Part shown: positions 1-8,420 of the stretch, piece by piece
How positions within the stretch are numbered: position 1 is the first letter of the stretch
Layout of the letters: every line of letters begins with the position of its first letter
Assembly (NCBI RefSeq): GCF_022369515.1
Contig: NZ_CP059724.1
Coordinates: 4,464,001-4,528,000 of the forward strand
Direction: 5' to 3'
DNA: 64,000 bases
Source of the DNA: Paenibacillus sp. 19GGS1-52
GTDB lineage: Bacteria > Bacillota > Bacilli > Paenibacillales > Paenibacillaceae
Translations under genes and position numbers: made by a program
Notes under the pieces: model-generated
Seen by the model: only the letters and a program-made list of their open reading frames with translations
Told to the model about the DNA's origin: nothing
Databases searched by the model: none

Positions 1-219
1 TCCAGGAACAAATACCAAATCATACGGCGAGAGCTCAGGCAGCACCTTCCCAACTTGTATAGTCAGCCCCAGCTCATCGGTCACTGTCGGCGTAATAGCA
101 CAAATATCCCAAGCCAGTTCTTTACCAACAGCAAATTGCCCCAAACGGTGAATGACATCATAGAACCCGGCAAAGTCCAGAAATGTGATACCGTCAAAAA
201 GAATAAAGGCAATTCTCAC
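1..219 (-). CDS. DJ-1/PfpI family protein (partial, 3' end outside window)
   Basis: The first 73 codons are visible. The product begins with a hydrophobic beta strand (IAFILFDGITFLDFAG), the typical N-terminus of DJ-1/PfpI/GATase1-like proteins, and continues to a second strand ending in VFVPG. The nucleophilic-elbow cysteine lies beyond the window edge, so isocyanide hydratase, protease-like or regulator subtypes cannot be separated. The start is GTG at 219, which overlaps the TGA of the upstream carboxymuconolactone-decarboxylase-like gene by four bases (GTGA), so the two are probably translationally coupled. Confidence 0.75.
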   Translation of the reverse strand, partial: MRIAFILFDGITFLDFAGFYDVIHRLGQFAVGKELAWDICAITPTVTDELGLTIQVGKVLPELSPYDLVFVPG

Positions 220-536
220 TCCGCATCATACGCTTGCAGCGCGATAGGCAAAGCCTGAATCACAACGTTCCCTACTGCCGGAAGACCAATCAGGACTGCG
301 CTTATAATTTCCTCCCGGGTTGCGCCTAGTGATTTCGCATGTTTCACATGAAAGGGCAGCCCACTCTCCAGTCTAGCTGCGGCAAGAACCGCAATATAGG
401 CGATCTCTTCTGTTTTGGGGTCAAGCTTGCTTGCCGCCTCAAGTTTCTGAACGGTCTCCATCCATGCCTGCTGCTGTTCGGGCGCTTCCTTCATAAAGGT
501 CAAAAAGGCATTGCTTACTTGCGGTAAATCCCCCAT
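216..536 (-). CDS. carboxymuconolactone decarboxylase (AhpD-like) family protein
   Basis: A 106-residue all-helical protein with the family pattern of a first helix, KLDPKTEEIAYIAVLAAA, then FHVKHAKSLGATREEI. Many AhpD-like members carry a CxxC redox pair before the conserved His; here the corresponding stretch reads ESGLPFHVKH with no cysteine, so peroxidase-type chemistry is unlikely and the function is open. The ribosome site GGGAGGG sits four bases before ATG 536. The gene starts 13 bp after methionine aminopeptidase and overlaps the following PfpI gene, which suggests one transcript. Confidence 0.85.
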   Translation of the reverse strand: MGDLPQVSNAFLTFMKEAPEQQQAWMETVQKLEAASKLDPKTEEIAYIAVLAAARLESGLPFHVKHAKSLGATREEIISAVLIGLPAVGNVVIQALPIALQAYDAE

Positions 537-549
537 TGATAACCCTCCC

Positions 550-1296
550 TTACGCGCTTGTTAGGATAATCGACTCACCCTTGGTCACGATAATGGTATG
601 CTCATACTGCGCTACTCTACTGTTGTCCGCCACACTCAGTGTCCATCCGTCTGCCTGCTGTTCTACATAATCTACCCCAGTTGAGAGGAAGGGCTCGATC
701 GTAATCACCTGTCCCTCCTTCAGAACTGCAGTTCCCCGCGGATTATAAAACGGCAGAATTTCAAAGGGTTTCTCATGCAGTGACTTGCCGATCCCATGAC
801 TGCACAGATTTCGAACTACTCTATAGCCGTGTTTACGGGCTTCCTGCTCCATCACTCGGCCAATCTCATTCACCTTCATGCCAGCTCTGAGATGATTGAT
901 CACGCTCATCATCGTTTCTTCCGTACTACGGCAAAGGTGCAGAATCTTATCATCATATGGAGGAAGTTGAAAAGAAACACCAGCGTCTCCGAAATACCCA
1001 TTCAGTTCCGCCGAGACATCAATATTGATCAGATCACCAGCCTCAATAACTCTAGAGCCTGGAATGCCATGTGCTACCTCTTCATTGACACTGATACAAG
1101 TGCTGCCTGGGAAATTGTATGTAACCTTAGGAGCTGATTTCGCGCCAAATTGCTCTAGTATTTCTGCCCCCAGCTGATCAAGTTCTGCCGTCGTCATGCC
1201 GGGTACCACTTTTTTCTTCATTTCGGCAATAGTGTAGCCTACCACTTTACCTGCTGCTCTTAATCCGATCAAATCCTTCTCTGTATCACTCGTCAT
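550..1296 (-). CDS. map: type I methionine aminopeptidase
   Basis: A 248-residue enzyme that removes the initiator methionine from nascent proteins in the cytosol. All five expected metal ligands can be read: two Asp in NIDVSAELNGYFGDAG, His in SHGIGKSLHE, Glu in ITIEPF and Glu in QYEHTI; the substrate-pocket His is in VAHGIPG. I chose ATG 1296 over the in-frame GTG at 1305 because the GAGAGG ribosome site almost touches the GTG. There is no N-terminal zinc-finger extension. It lies 24 bp after the frameshifted lipoprotein and 13 bp before the CMD-like gene. It may be a second Map copy, since the main bacillar map usually sits in the ribosomal protein operon; that is inference. Confidence 0.92.
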   Translation of the reverse strand: MTSDTEKDLIGLRAAGKVVGYTIAEMKKKVVPGMTTAELDQLGAEILEQFGAKSAPKVTYNFPGSTCISVNEEVAHGIPGSRVIEAGDLINIDVSAELNGYFGDAGVSFQLPPYDDKILHLCRSTEETMMSVINHLRAGMKVNEIGRVMEQEARKHGYRVVRNLCSHGIGKSLHEKPFEILPFYNPRGTAVLKEGQVITIEPFLSTGVDYVEQQADGWTLSVADNSRVAQYEHTIIVTKGESIILTSA

Positions 1297-1320
1297 CTGA
1301 CTCACTTTCCTCTCGCATCT

Positions 1321-1961
1321 TTACTTGCCCAGCATTACTGAATACCTCTCAGGGCTGCTGATAATAAGCCCAGTCACAGGCTCAATCCCTAGCTCCTCAA
1401 TTGCATTATCTTTACCAAGCGTAAACAGCTTATAGAAGGAACTATTGCTTGAACCATACTGCCCGATGGTAAAGTCAGGGTTATCGGACCTGTGACCGAG
1501 ACCTTAGCATCTACAGATGAGGCGCCGTCCACACCAGTGGCATTAGAAACTCCGAAGATGAGATCTCTGAGTTTATCTGAGTTTTTAACCGGAATGGAGT
1601 AGCCTTGGCCGCTGTTCTCAGCGGAAACAAGCAGACCTTTATATCCCTTTTTCTCCCCCAGAGCCAGATAGTACTGTTCCGTATAACCATCTCCATAAGT
1701 CAGCAACATATCAAATTCAGGTTCGTAATCTAGCTCGCCGGAAAGTTTCTTGCTATTATTCATCGCTTCCGCCATTGTCTTAATGAACGCAGCTTCTGTA
1801 TATACTTTGGCCTTGATCGGGTCCTGCTGTTCCTGTTCAACCCGATGCTGACTGAGGGAAATCTCGGTGATCCACCTCGCATTAATGAATCCAAATGCAT
1901 TCTGACATCCGCTTAATACTAAACCTAAAAGTAAAGGTACAATTAGAAATAAACGCCTAAT
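1321..1961 (-). pseudogene. frameshifted lipoprotein gene, probable ATT start
   Basis: The reading frame begins with an excellent lipoprotein signal (RRLFLIVPLLLGLVLSGC, lipobox Cys about residue 19) and runs to about 1485. From there a different frame continues naturally: SDNPDFTIGQYGSSNSS ... RYSVMLGK, stop TAA at 1321. The original frame ends early at about 1389 after an unrelated tail. A one-base loss (or two-base gain) between about 1475 and 1505 explains this; it could be a real mutation or a sequencing error. The ribosome site GGAGGTG (1974-1968) is six bases before ATT 1961, and no ATG/GTG/TTG is well placed. The family is not recognised. Confidence 0.7.
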
Positions 1962-1980
1962 GGTAACCACCTCCAAGACA

Positions 1981-2009
1981 TATGTATAACGCAATTATAA
2001 CAGTGTCAA
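1981..2009 (-). promoter_or_regulatory. candidate promoter of the frameshifted lipoprotein gene
   Basis: On the minus strand there is a perfect -35 TTGACA (2009-2004), followed 17 bases later by a weak TACATA, and a perfect TATAAT (1999-1994) with a poor -35. Under either reading the in-frame TTG codon at 1994 falls inside the promoter, so it cannot be the translational start. This supports the later ATT start. Confidence 0.4.
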
Positions 2010-2069
2010 GAAGTGAAGAGAAATGTCTGTACAGAGATGGAGATGCTCCCTGCCAACCTATATTCAGAA

Positions 2070-2369
2070 TTAACTCGGATCAAGCGGATACTTCTGCCCA
2101 TTCTTAATCATTTTATTGCGAATAATGGTCTCGATATCAAAATCCATGCTATTCGCCATCGTAATGCAGTAAATGAGCACATCCGCCAGCTCGTCCCCAA
2201 TTTCTTCGCGTTTATTCTGTGCTGGTTCATGCCAGTCCCCCCACTGAAAATGCTCCAGAAGCTCCGAGGCTTCGAGGCTGATGGAGATCGCGATATCTTT
2301 AGGTTTGTTGCGCTTTGTCCAGCCGCGCACATCGCGGAACCGGATGACGTCGGCAATTAGTTCTTTCAT
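2070..2369 (-). CDS. MazG-like nucleotide pyrophosphohydrolase
   Basis: A 99-residue protein of the compact MazG/RS21-C6 class that hydrolyses non-canonical or excess (d)NTPs to NMP and pyrophosphate. The acidic metal-binding helices are clear: EASELLEHFQW followed by REEIGDELADVL, giving the ExxE...ExxD arrangement. The start ATG 2369 is preceded by GGAGAAT; a longer upstream reading frame has no ribosome site and is not conserved in character. It is probably a monocistronic house-cleaning enzyme. Confidence 0.88.
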   Translation of the reverse strand: MKELIADVIRFRDVRGWTKRNKPKDIAISISLEASELLEHFQWGDWHEPAQNKREEIGDELADVLIYCITMANSMDFDIETIIRNKMIKNGQKYPLDPS

Positions 2370-2510
2370 TGTATATTCTCCTTTCAAGCTCCATGGCTGG
2401 GCTATTCTTGGTTCACACGATTTGAAAAAAAGACCGAATCCGCATGTTGGATAACGGTTCCAGCCTTTCACATCAAGAGAAATCGTAAAGATTCGAATCA
2501 AGTATCCCGA

Positions 2511-3140
2511 TTAGCTTAACGCCCCTACTGCTCTCAACCAGGCCTCAGCAATAAGCGCATGGCCCGCAGGGGAAGGATGCACACCATCCGGTGCCCAATA
2601 CGCAGACTCAGCCTTTACGGACGCCGCCGCAAACAGACCATCAAGCGGTACAAGCAGTGCACCATATTCACGTGCCAGCTCACGGACAATGTGGATTTTG
2701 GGATCCAAATCCTGACGCCAGCCTTTGCGGTCTTCTGGAACAGGCAATACGAAGGGCTCAATAAGCACCAGCTTAGCATCCAGAGCTATCTTAGTACGCT
2801 CTATCAGATCACGATAGGCTGCTTCAAACTGTGCCGGCGTAGTTTCCTCACCCGAGTCAAAGTAGCGCCAAGTGTCATTAATACCGATGTAAATAGATAC
2901 CCAAGTCGGTTTCAACTCCAGGCAATCCTTATCCCAGCGTCCCTGCAAATCCACTGCACGGTTGCCGCTGATCCCGCGGTTAATAAACGTAAGATTCAAC
3001 TCGGGATACAGATGACCTAGTCGTCCGGCAAGCATAAGTGCATAACCTACGCCAAGCGACGAGGCATCCTCGTAATTCCGTCCCCAATCTGTGATGCTGT
3101 CGCCTTGAAACAAGACGACGTCGTTTTGTTTAAATCCCAT
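2511..3140 (-). CDS. SGNH/GDSL-type esterase
   Basis: A 209-residue cytosolic hydrolase with all SGNH blocks: GDSIT (Ser nucleophile, block I), NRGISGNR (block II Gly), GIND (block III Asn) and DGVHPS (block V catalytic Asp/His). The fold and lack of a signal peptide resemble intracellular carbohydrate acetyl-esterases and lysophospholipase-like enzymes; removal of acetyl groups from imported sugars would fit the local glycan theme but is inference. ATG 3140 is chosen because GAGGAGG lies just upstream; the longer frame begins inside that ribosome site. Confidence 0.88.
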   Translation of the reverse strand: MGFKQNDVVLFQGDSITDWGRNYEDASSLGVGYALMLAGRLGHLYPELNLTFINRGISGNRAVDLQGRWDKDCLELKPTWVSIYIGINDTWRYFDSGEETTPAQFEAAYRDLIERTKIALDAKLVLIEPFVLPVPEDRKGWRQDLDPKIHIVRELAREYGALLVPLDGLFAAASVKAESAYWAPDGVHPSPAGHALIAEAWLRAVGALS

Positions 3141-3400
3141 ATGAAGAATCCTCCTCAAGAACTGAATATGTATTTATTTTTCCTCATCCATTATATCAAA
3201 CTCAACTGAAAAGCGGACAGGCAGATATTGAATTTCTTCATTTCGTTGCAGATTCATACCAAAAAATAAAATAAAATGTGTTTGATCATTGACGACCCAC
3301 ATCAGCTGTGTTATGTTGAGTAAGTAACAAATAGTAAGCTAATTTACTAATATCAGTCATTGATTATTATCAACCAAAATAGATTATGGAGGCTTACCTT

Positions 3401-4018
3401 ATGAGTACTTTTTCAGAGTTGGTTCAATCCCGCAGATCGGCTAATAATTTTGTGGAGGGTGTCAAAATTCCTCAAGGTGAATTGGAAGAGATGTTCTCTT
3501 ACGCTCGGCTTGCACCATCAGCATTTAATCTGCAGCATGCCCATTACAAAGTGATCTCCGATGATACCTTGAAAGAAGAAATCCGCGCAGGTGCATATGG
3601 GCAATATAAAATCCATACAGCCTCAGCAGTCATTGTAGTCCTTGGTGATAAACATGCCTATCTGCAAGCTCCGGAAATTTACAATGGACTTAAACTGCTA
3701 GGGGCGATGACCCCGGAGCAATACGACGGAGTTATCGAATCTATTAATGGTGCCTACATTGGAAATGACGCTTTCCAACGCGATGAAGCTATCCGAAATG
3801 CTTCCCTGTCGGCCATGCAGTTCATGCTGATTGCCAAAGATAAAGGCTGGGATACTTGTCCGATGATCGGCTTCAATGCGGAAGCTATCAGCACTAGTTT
3901 GAAGCTGCCGGAGAATATGGTTCCTGTTATGCTGATCACGATCGGCAAAGACAACCAGCAAAAAGTCAGACCCCGTGGTTACCGCAAGCCGGTTAATGAA
4001 TTTGTTGAATTTTTCTGA
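3401..4018 (+). CDS. nitroreductase family oxidoreductase
   Basis: A 205-residue FMN-dependent NAD(P)H oxidoreductase of the nitroreductase fold. The N-terminal RRSANNF supplies phosphate-binding arginines for FMN, followed by LAPSAFNLQHAHYKV and a C-terminal PRGYRKPVNEFV tail typical of the YodC/MhqN-like group. The true start is ATG 3401, preceded by GGAGG (3389-3393); the upstream in-frame ATG 3386 overlaps that ribosome site. The gene stands alone between the divergent esterase and a convergent alpha-galactosidase. The physiological substrate cannot be read from sequence. Confidence 0.9.
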   Translation: MSTFSELVQSRRSANNFVEGVKIPQGELEEMFSYARLAPSAFNLQHAHYKVISDDTLKEEIRAGAYGQYKIHTASAVIVVLGDKHAYLQAPEIYNGLKLLGAMTPEQYDGVIESINGAYIGNDAFQRDEAIRNASLSAMQFMLIAKDKGWDTCPMIGFNAEAISTSLKLPENMVPVMLITIGKDNQQKVRPRGYRKPVNEFVEFF

Positions 4019-4035
4019 GTTGAATAAAATACAGC

Positions 4036-4075
4036 AAACGGTCCTTCCGGAATGATTCCGGAAAGGACCGTTTTT
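4036..4075. terminator. bidirectional terminator between nitroreductase and alpha-galactosidase
   Basis: AAACGGTCC-type arms of about 18 bp around a three-base loop, followed by TTTTT on the plus strand and A-rich sequence on the other side. It lies between two convergent genes and can serve both. Confidence 0.85.
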
Positions 4076-4093
4076 AGGTTCTGGCTGATCCAA

Positions 4094-6304
4094 TTATAAT
4101 TTTGCTGCTCCATCTGTGACTTTTTTGAAGCGCCATAGAATACTTTGGAAGTCTCCATGCAGGTCAGGCAGAGGTAATCCAGCATACATCAGATGATCTC
4201 CACCATATATGCCTCCCCCTTCAATCCACTCATAATCCGCTTCCGGATCAAGACCCTTCAAACGCAGGTGATACAGGGAATCATTCGGTTCAGCTAGGAC
4301 CCGTGCATAGACTACAACGGCCTCCGATTTATCTTCTGCAACTATTAACCAGGCTGTCTCATTGCCTTCAAAAGGACTGAGTAGTCTGTATTGTTCTCCA
4401 AACTGCACAAGTGAACGGAGCTCTTTGTATAGAGCTACCTGATCCTTCACGGTTTCCTTCTCTGCCTCCGAGAACTTGGTCAAATCCAGCTCGTAGCCGA
4501 AATTGCCAGACATAGCAACATGCCCGCGCAGCTCTAATGAAGTATTGCGGTGCACTTGATGATTCGGCACAGCCGAGACATGACTACCCATTGAACTGAG
4601 TGGATACACGATGCTGGTTCCGTATTGGATTTTGAGTCTGCTGATCGCATCTGTATTATCACTTGTCCAAGTCTGGGGCATGTAATAAAGCATACCTGGA
4701 TCAAAGCGACCGCCGCCTCCGGAGCAGCTCTCGAAGAGTACATTCGGGAATTCCGAGGTTATCCGTTCAAGCACACCGTAAAGACCAAGTATATAGCGGT
4801 GGGCCGTTTCCCGTTGTCTCTCGGCAGGTAGCAACGCGGAACCAATTTCGGTCATATTGCGGTTCATATCCCATTTCACATAAGAAATCGGCGCACTGCG
4901 CAAGACATCAGCAATCCTGTCACCAATCGCCTGGCACACATCTGCGCGTGAGAAATCAAGCACTAGCTGCATCCGTGCTTCTGTTCTGCGGCGGCCTGGT
5001 ACATGTAGGCACCAATCTGGATGCTCACGGTACAGCTCGCTATCCGGCGAGATCATCTCCGGTTCGAACCAGAGCCCAAATTGCATATCTAGCTCATTGA
5101 CCCGACGGGCCAGATCCTCAAGCCCTGCTGGCAATTTCTTAGCGTCTACGAACCAATCTCCTAGTGAACTGCGGTCATCGTCGCGATGTCCAAACCAACC
5201 ATCATCCAATACAAACAATTCCATGCCAAGTTCACTGCCAGCACGGGCAATATCCTCAATCTTTTCAGCATTGAAGTCGAAATAGGTAGCTTCCCAGTTA
5301 TTGACCAATACCGGCCGCGTCTGATCGCGGAAACTGCCACGGCACAAGCGAGTACGGTATAATTTATGATAGGTTCTGGACATCGCACCGATTCCCGCAG
5401 CTGAGTAGACCATTACGGCTTCCGGAGTCTGGAAAGACTGGCCCGCTTCCAGCAGCCAGTTGAAATCAAAGGGATTAATACCGATGGACAAGCGTGCTGT
5501 CTTATACGGCTCAACCTCAACTTGAGCAGAGAATCCACCACTATATACCAAGCTGACGCCATACACATCTCCATGATCCTCATCAGCACCCTTGGAGAGC
5601 AAAGCAATAAATGGATTGTGCGCATGGCTGCTTGAGCCTCTGCGGCTTTCCACACCCTGCATTCCAGAAGCCAGCGCTCTGCGCTCTACATATCTTTCCC
5701 GCGCCCATGAGCCAGACAAGTGGAGCAGATCATAATTGGAGTCACGGAAATCCACACTCATACTAAGCCCGCGCAACAGCTTCAGAGCGTTCATTCCTTC
5801 ATTTACAAAACGAACCGAGCGGGTAATAGCGTTCAATTCCCCAAACACGGTATAGCTTAAAATAATCCGCAGCCCAGCAACAGTATCTAACAACTCTAGC
5901 TCCAGTGTCTCAGCTTCGTCTTCATGCTCGGCATAAGTAGCCGGCAGTCCTTCCAACGAAGGCTTGCCTTTATAAATCCGGTGCTTGTCGTAAATAGCCT
6001 CTGAGGCCGTCGTGCCGTTCTCCGCCTGAATCTGATACGCGGGATGCCGAAAATCCCCCACCCCATATGCCGGATATTCCTGTGATAACGTATCATAGGA
6101 GAGTGTCATATCTTCCGGAAATGGACTTGGCGAGAATGAGCATCTTTCTGCCCGCTGCAGGATGGTAGACAAGCCGCTAGAGCGAATTTTTCTCCCCCAA
6201 TATACATGAGCTGGAATGCCGGTATGGAGCAGTTGAATAACGTAGCTAGTTTCTTTACTTTGCAGATGAAAGATCCGTTCCTTCGAATCATAGAAAATAC
6301 TCAT
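4094..6304 (-). CDS. alpha-galactosidase, glycoside hydrolase family 36
   Basis: A 736-residue cytoplasmic GH36 enzyme that releases alpha-1,6-linked galactose from raffinose-type oligosaccharides or galactomannan fragments. Domain order is an N-terminal beta-sandwich (about 1-330), a TIM barrel with FVLDDGWFGHRDDD, KWDMNRN (nucleophile Asp479) and WTSDNTDA (acid/base Asp549), then a C-terminal beta domain. The ESCSGGGGRFD motif is also present. Spacing of the catalytic pair matches the tetrameric Geobacillus-type AgaA/AgaB group. There is no signal peptide. Start ATG 6304 is preceded by GGAGG embedded in an in-frame ATGGAGG at 6316. A cre-like site lies upstream at 6375-6388. Confidence 0.95.
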   Translation of the reverse strand: MSIFYDSKERIFHLQSKETSYVIQLLHTGIPAHVYWGRKIRSSGLSTILQRAERCSFSPSPFPEDMTLSYDTLSQEYPAYGVGDFRHPAYQIQAENGTTASEAIYDKHRIYKGKPSLEGLPATYAEHEDEAETLELELLDTVAGLRIILSYTVFGELNAITRSVRFVNEGMNALKLLRGLSMSVDFRDSNYDLLHLSGSWARERYVERRALASGMQGVESRRGSSSHAHNPFIALLSKGADEDHGDVYGVSLVYSGGFSAQVEVEPYKTARLSIGINPFDFNWLLEAGQSFQTPEAVMVYSAAGIGAMSRTYHKLYRTRLCRGSFRDQTRPVLVNNWEATYFDFNAEKIEDIARAGSELGMELFVLDDGWFGHRDDDRSSLGDWFVDAKKLPAGLEDLARRVNELDMQFGLWFEPEMISPDSELYREHPDWCLHVPGRRRTEARMQLVLDFSRADVCQAIGDRIADVLRSAPISYVKWDMNRNMTEIGSALLPAERQRETAHRYILGLYGVLERITSEFPNVLFESCSGGGGRFDPGMLYYMPQTWTSDNTDAISRLKIQYGTSIVYPLSSMGSHVSAVPNHQVHRNTSLELRGHVAMSGNFGYELDLTKFSEAEKETVKDQVALYKELRSLVQFGEQYRLLSPFEGNETAWLIVAEDKSEAVVVYARVLAEPNDSLYHLRLKGLDPEADYEWIEGGGIYGGDHLMYAGLPLPDLHGDFQSILWRFKKVTDGAAKL

Positions 6305-6374
6305 GATTGCCTCCATGTGAATTCAATTATTTGATAAGGTACCAACATGTTATTTAATCATACTCATTATATAT

Positions 6375-6388
6375 GGTAAACGCTTTAT
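6375..6388. promoter_or_regulatory. weak cre-like site upstream of the alpha-galactosidase
   Basis: GGTAAACGCTTTAT has the central AARCG/CGYTT core of a catabolite-responsive element but about two mismatches to the consensus. It lies 70 bp upstream of the alpha-galactosidase start, a sensible place for CcpA repression. Confidence 0.35.
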
Positions 6389-6431
6389 TTTCACGTCTCA
6401 CGACGAAGTTTCAGTTCGAATAATGCCCGCT

Positions 6432-7064
6432 TCATTTTGCATAGTTTAGAAGTGCTATCGCTGCTCGTTCCCGCCGCTCCACGTCCTCACTGCGCAGTGC
6501 CTGTTTCAAGATATTTAGCGCTTCGGCGAGCGTCCCTTCATCTACCTGAACAGGGCCTTTTTCCGTTAATTGGGTGGCCTCAGGAGCTGCTCCAGCCGTA
6601 ACCCACAGATCCAGTCGAGCACTCGGCAGTGGTCCTTTGTACTGTGAAATCGGCTCACTTACGGCGAACCATTTCTGGACTCCGGCATTTAGCGTGGCAC
6701 GGGGAAGACTTTTTAACCAGGTTACCCCCCGTCGATGACATTTACCTTCCTCTGGAGTATCAAATACTTCATAGTAAAAATAATCGCCAAGATCACCTAG
6801 ATGTACCCAATCACCATCAGCAACCAGCACATAGTCCCCGTCTTGCATGGTGTGTACAAAACAATGAATAGCTGCAAGCGATGCACTCAGCTCTGCTTCG
6901 CTATATGGATAAATCTGCTCCAGCTTATTCTGGAGTTCATCGGCACTAATATTCGTTAAATCACCAATCCCCGGCCAACCTATACATACAAAATTATCAT
7001 TCAGAAACTCACGCTTACGTTCAATTCCATGAGCGTTAGTTGTCATCTGAAACAGGTTCATCAT
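6432..7064 (-). CDS. protein with EVE/PUA-like N-terminal domain, function unknown
   Basis: A 210-residue soluble protein. Residues about 5-135 show a pattern shared with the inserted domain of the McrB-like protein at 52931: a short N-terminal block, FVCIGWPGIGDL, a helix with a late VHTMQDGDYVLVA strand, then DLGDYFYYEV and RRGVTWLKSL. This order (IGW ... GD-VL ... GDY ... R-VTWL) is typical of EVE-like modified-base readers fused to restriction enzymes. The remaining 75 residues are helical and carry no visible nuclease motif, so the protein may be a stand-alone reader or the remnant of an Mrr-like enzyme. The ribosome site is GGAGGAATAA before ATG 7064. Confidence 0.6.
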   Translation of the reverse strand: MMNLFQMTTNAHGIERKREFLNDNFVCIGWPGIGDLTNISADELQNKLEQIYPYSEAELSASLAAIHCFVHTMQDGDYVLVADGDWVHLGDLGDYFYYEVFDTPEEGKCHRRGVTWLKSLPRATLNAGVQKWFAVSEPISQYKGPLPSARLDLWVTAGAAPEATQLTEKGPVQVDEGTLAEALNILKQALRSEDVERRERAAIALLNYAK

Positions 7065-7693
7065 TTATTCCTCCATATCGTTGCCGCGCTTCAAAAGGTA
7101 TTTCTAGCTATATAAATGCCAACTATAGTCATAGTTCTGCCAAAGTGCAATATGCTCATCCTTTCCATCAGCTGAGATACAAAGGAAAAGACCGAATTAA
7201 AGCGCTTTCATTAGCAATCCATTGAAAATATACCCTAGTTTAGACTATTTGCGTTTTTACTAATCCGCAGAATGGAGGTATAGTTTAACTATCAACTCAA
7301 GGAAAAACAATCTACTAGAAGGAAAACTTAGCGGAAAGGTAAAATCTATTCGAAAAGCAACCTTTAGTGGAACGAATCCATGAGATTGATACTATATCTT
7401 TTATCCTAACGGTAAAGATTTCAAATTCGTCTCTAGTACGAAATGGTATGAGCTGCTTACAGCTTAAATGATGAATAATCAATCCTATTCGGTACAAGAG
7501 TATGGAATTGAGAAGATTTATCGAACAGGATAGGCCGAAAAGTTGCTGCCTCGGACGATTTCTATCGAATGAGAACAAAGGATAGGATAAGGAGTCTGAG
7601 AAGAACATGGGTATAGTAATTACAACGTAAACCCCTACTATTGATGAACTATCAATAATAGGGGTTTTGCGTATGTCCTGATGTCTTCTAGAC
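7065..7693. other. 629-bp AT-rich intergenic stretch
   Basis: No convincing gene on either strand. It holds the upstream region of the EVE-like gene, including TTAAAGCGCTTTCA (7197-7210), a one-mismatch cre match whose target is unclear, and a terminator hairpin at 7629-7668. Short GCGGAA/GTGGAAC-like motifs suggest an old, decayed intergenic repeat, but I could not define units. Confidence 0.5.
7629..7668. terminator. hairpin terminator downstream of the methyltransferase
   Basis: AAACCCCTACTATTGAT pairs with ATCAATAATAGGGGTTT around a five-base loop. It lies just after the methyltransferase stop on the minus strand; the T-run is better on the plus strand. Confidence 0.65.
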
Positions 7694-8395
7694 TTAAACT
7701 CCACGTGTTATCCGCAACAATTGATTCGCACCTTTTTGAAACTCATAGGGAACCTGTATTTCTTCCGCGCTCCAACCCTGACTTACAATATAATCCATTA
7801 GGCGATCCAAGTGTTCATATCTCTTGCTCGATAGATCAACCAGAGGAAAGATCCGAATCTCTTCCTGCGTCACACGCATCAGCTCCTGCAGTGTCCGCAC
7901 ATGAAAATCATAGTCCAGCCGATCGCCGTACATAAACAGGAAATGAGCTGATAGCGTCAGATCAAAGGCTTGATCCGAGAACGGCAACACAGGCAGTGTA
8001 ACAGGAACGTACCGCTCCGGAACTTGTTGTCTATCGTGTGTGCTAGCCATCAGTGCTTTCGTTCTAGCCTCTCCTAAATCAGCAATAGATTTGAAATAGT
8101 CCCAGCGGAAATTATTCTGGACCTTTACCAGTTCGAGCATGACATGCTCAATATCCTGCAGCCCTTTCTGTTCAAGCTCTTCAGCGGAGTAGGAATAAGC
8201 GATATCTGCTGCGGTTGCCGCAGCTCCAAATTGATGTGCTACAGCAGTAAACGAACAGGCGCCTGAAGGACAATCGAGGATTCGGCGCCCGGCTAACTCC
8301 TCTCGCTCCAGCTTGAACATCTGCATATATTCCTCAAATGTCCTGCCAATATACACAATCCGCTCTAAATCCAGCTTAGTCTCAGCTCCACTCAT
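7694..8395 (-). CDS. class I SAM-dependent methyltransferase-like protein
   Basis: A 233-residue protein with a Rossmann-type SAM motif I (RILDCPSGACSFT), an acidic motif II position near ATAADIAYSY, and a later LPFSDQAFDLTLSAHFLF block that matches the motif IV region of small-molecule methyltransferases. The substrate is unknown. It begins 25 bp after the LysR stop on the same strand with AAAGGTGA before ATG 8395, so it is probably co-transcribed with the regulator. Confidence 0.78.
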   Translation of the reverse strand: MSGAETKLDLERIVYIGRTFEEYMQMFKLEREELAGRRILDCPSGACSFTAVAHQFGAAATAADIAYSYSAEELEQKGLQDIEHVMLELVKVQNNFRWDYFKSIADLGEARTKALMASTHDRQQVPERYVPVTLPVLPFSDQAFDLTLSAHFLFMYGDRLDYDFHVRTLQELMRVTQEEIRIFPLVDLSSKRYEHLDRLMDYIVSQGWSAEEIQVPYEFQKGANQLLRITRGV

Positions 8396-8420
8396 CTCAG
8401 CTCACCTTTCCTTTTCTCAG

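Noticed and set aside
7197-7210. Near-perfect cre site
   Set aside because: One mismatch and no carbohydrate gene directly downstream; listed only as part of the intergenic note.
7315-7704. 129-codon minus-strand open frame in the intergenic region
   Set aside because: It has no ribosome site, runs through the methyltransferase terminator and encodes a composition unlike the other proteins; no family features.
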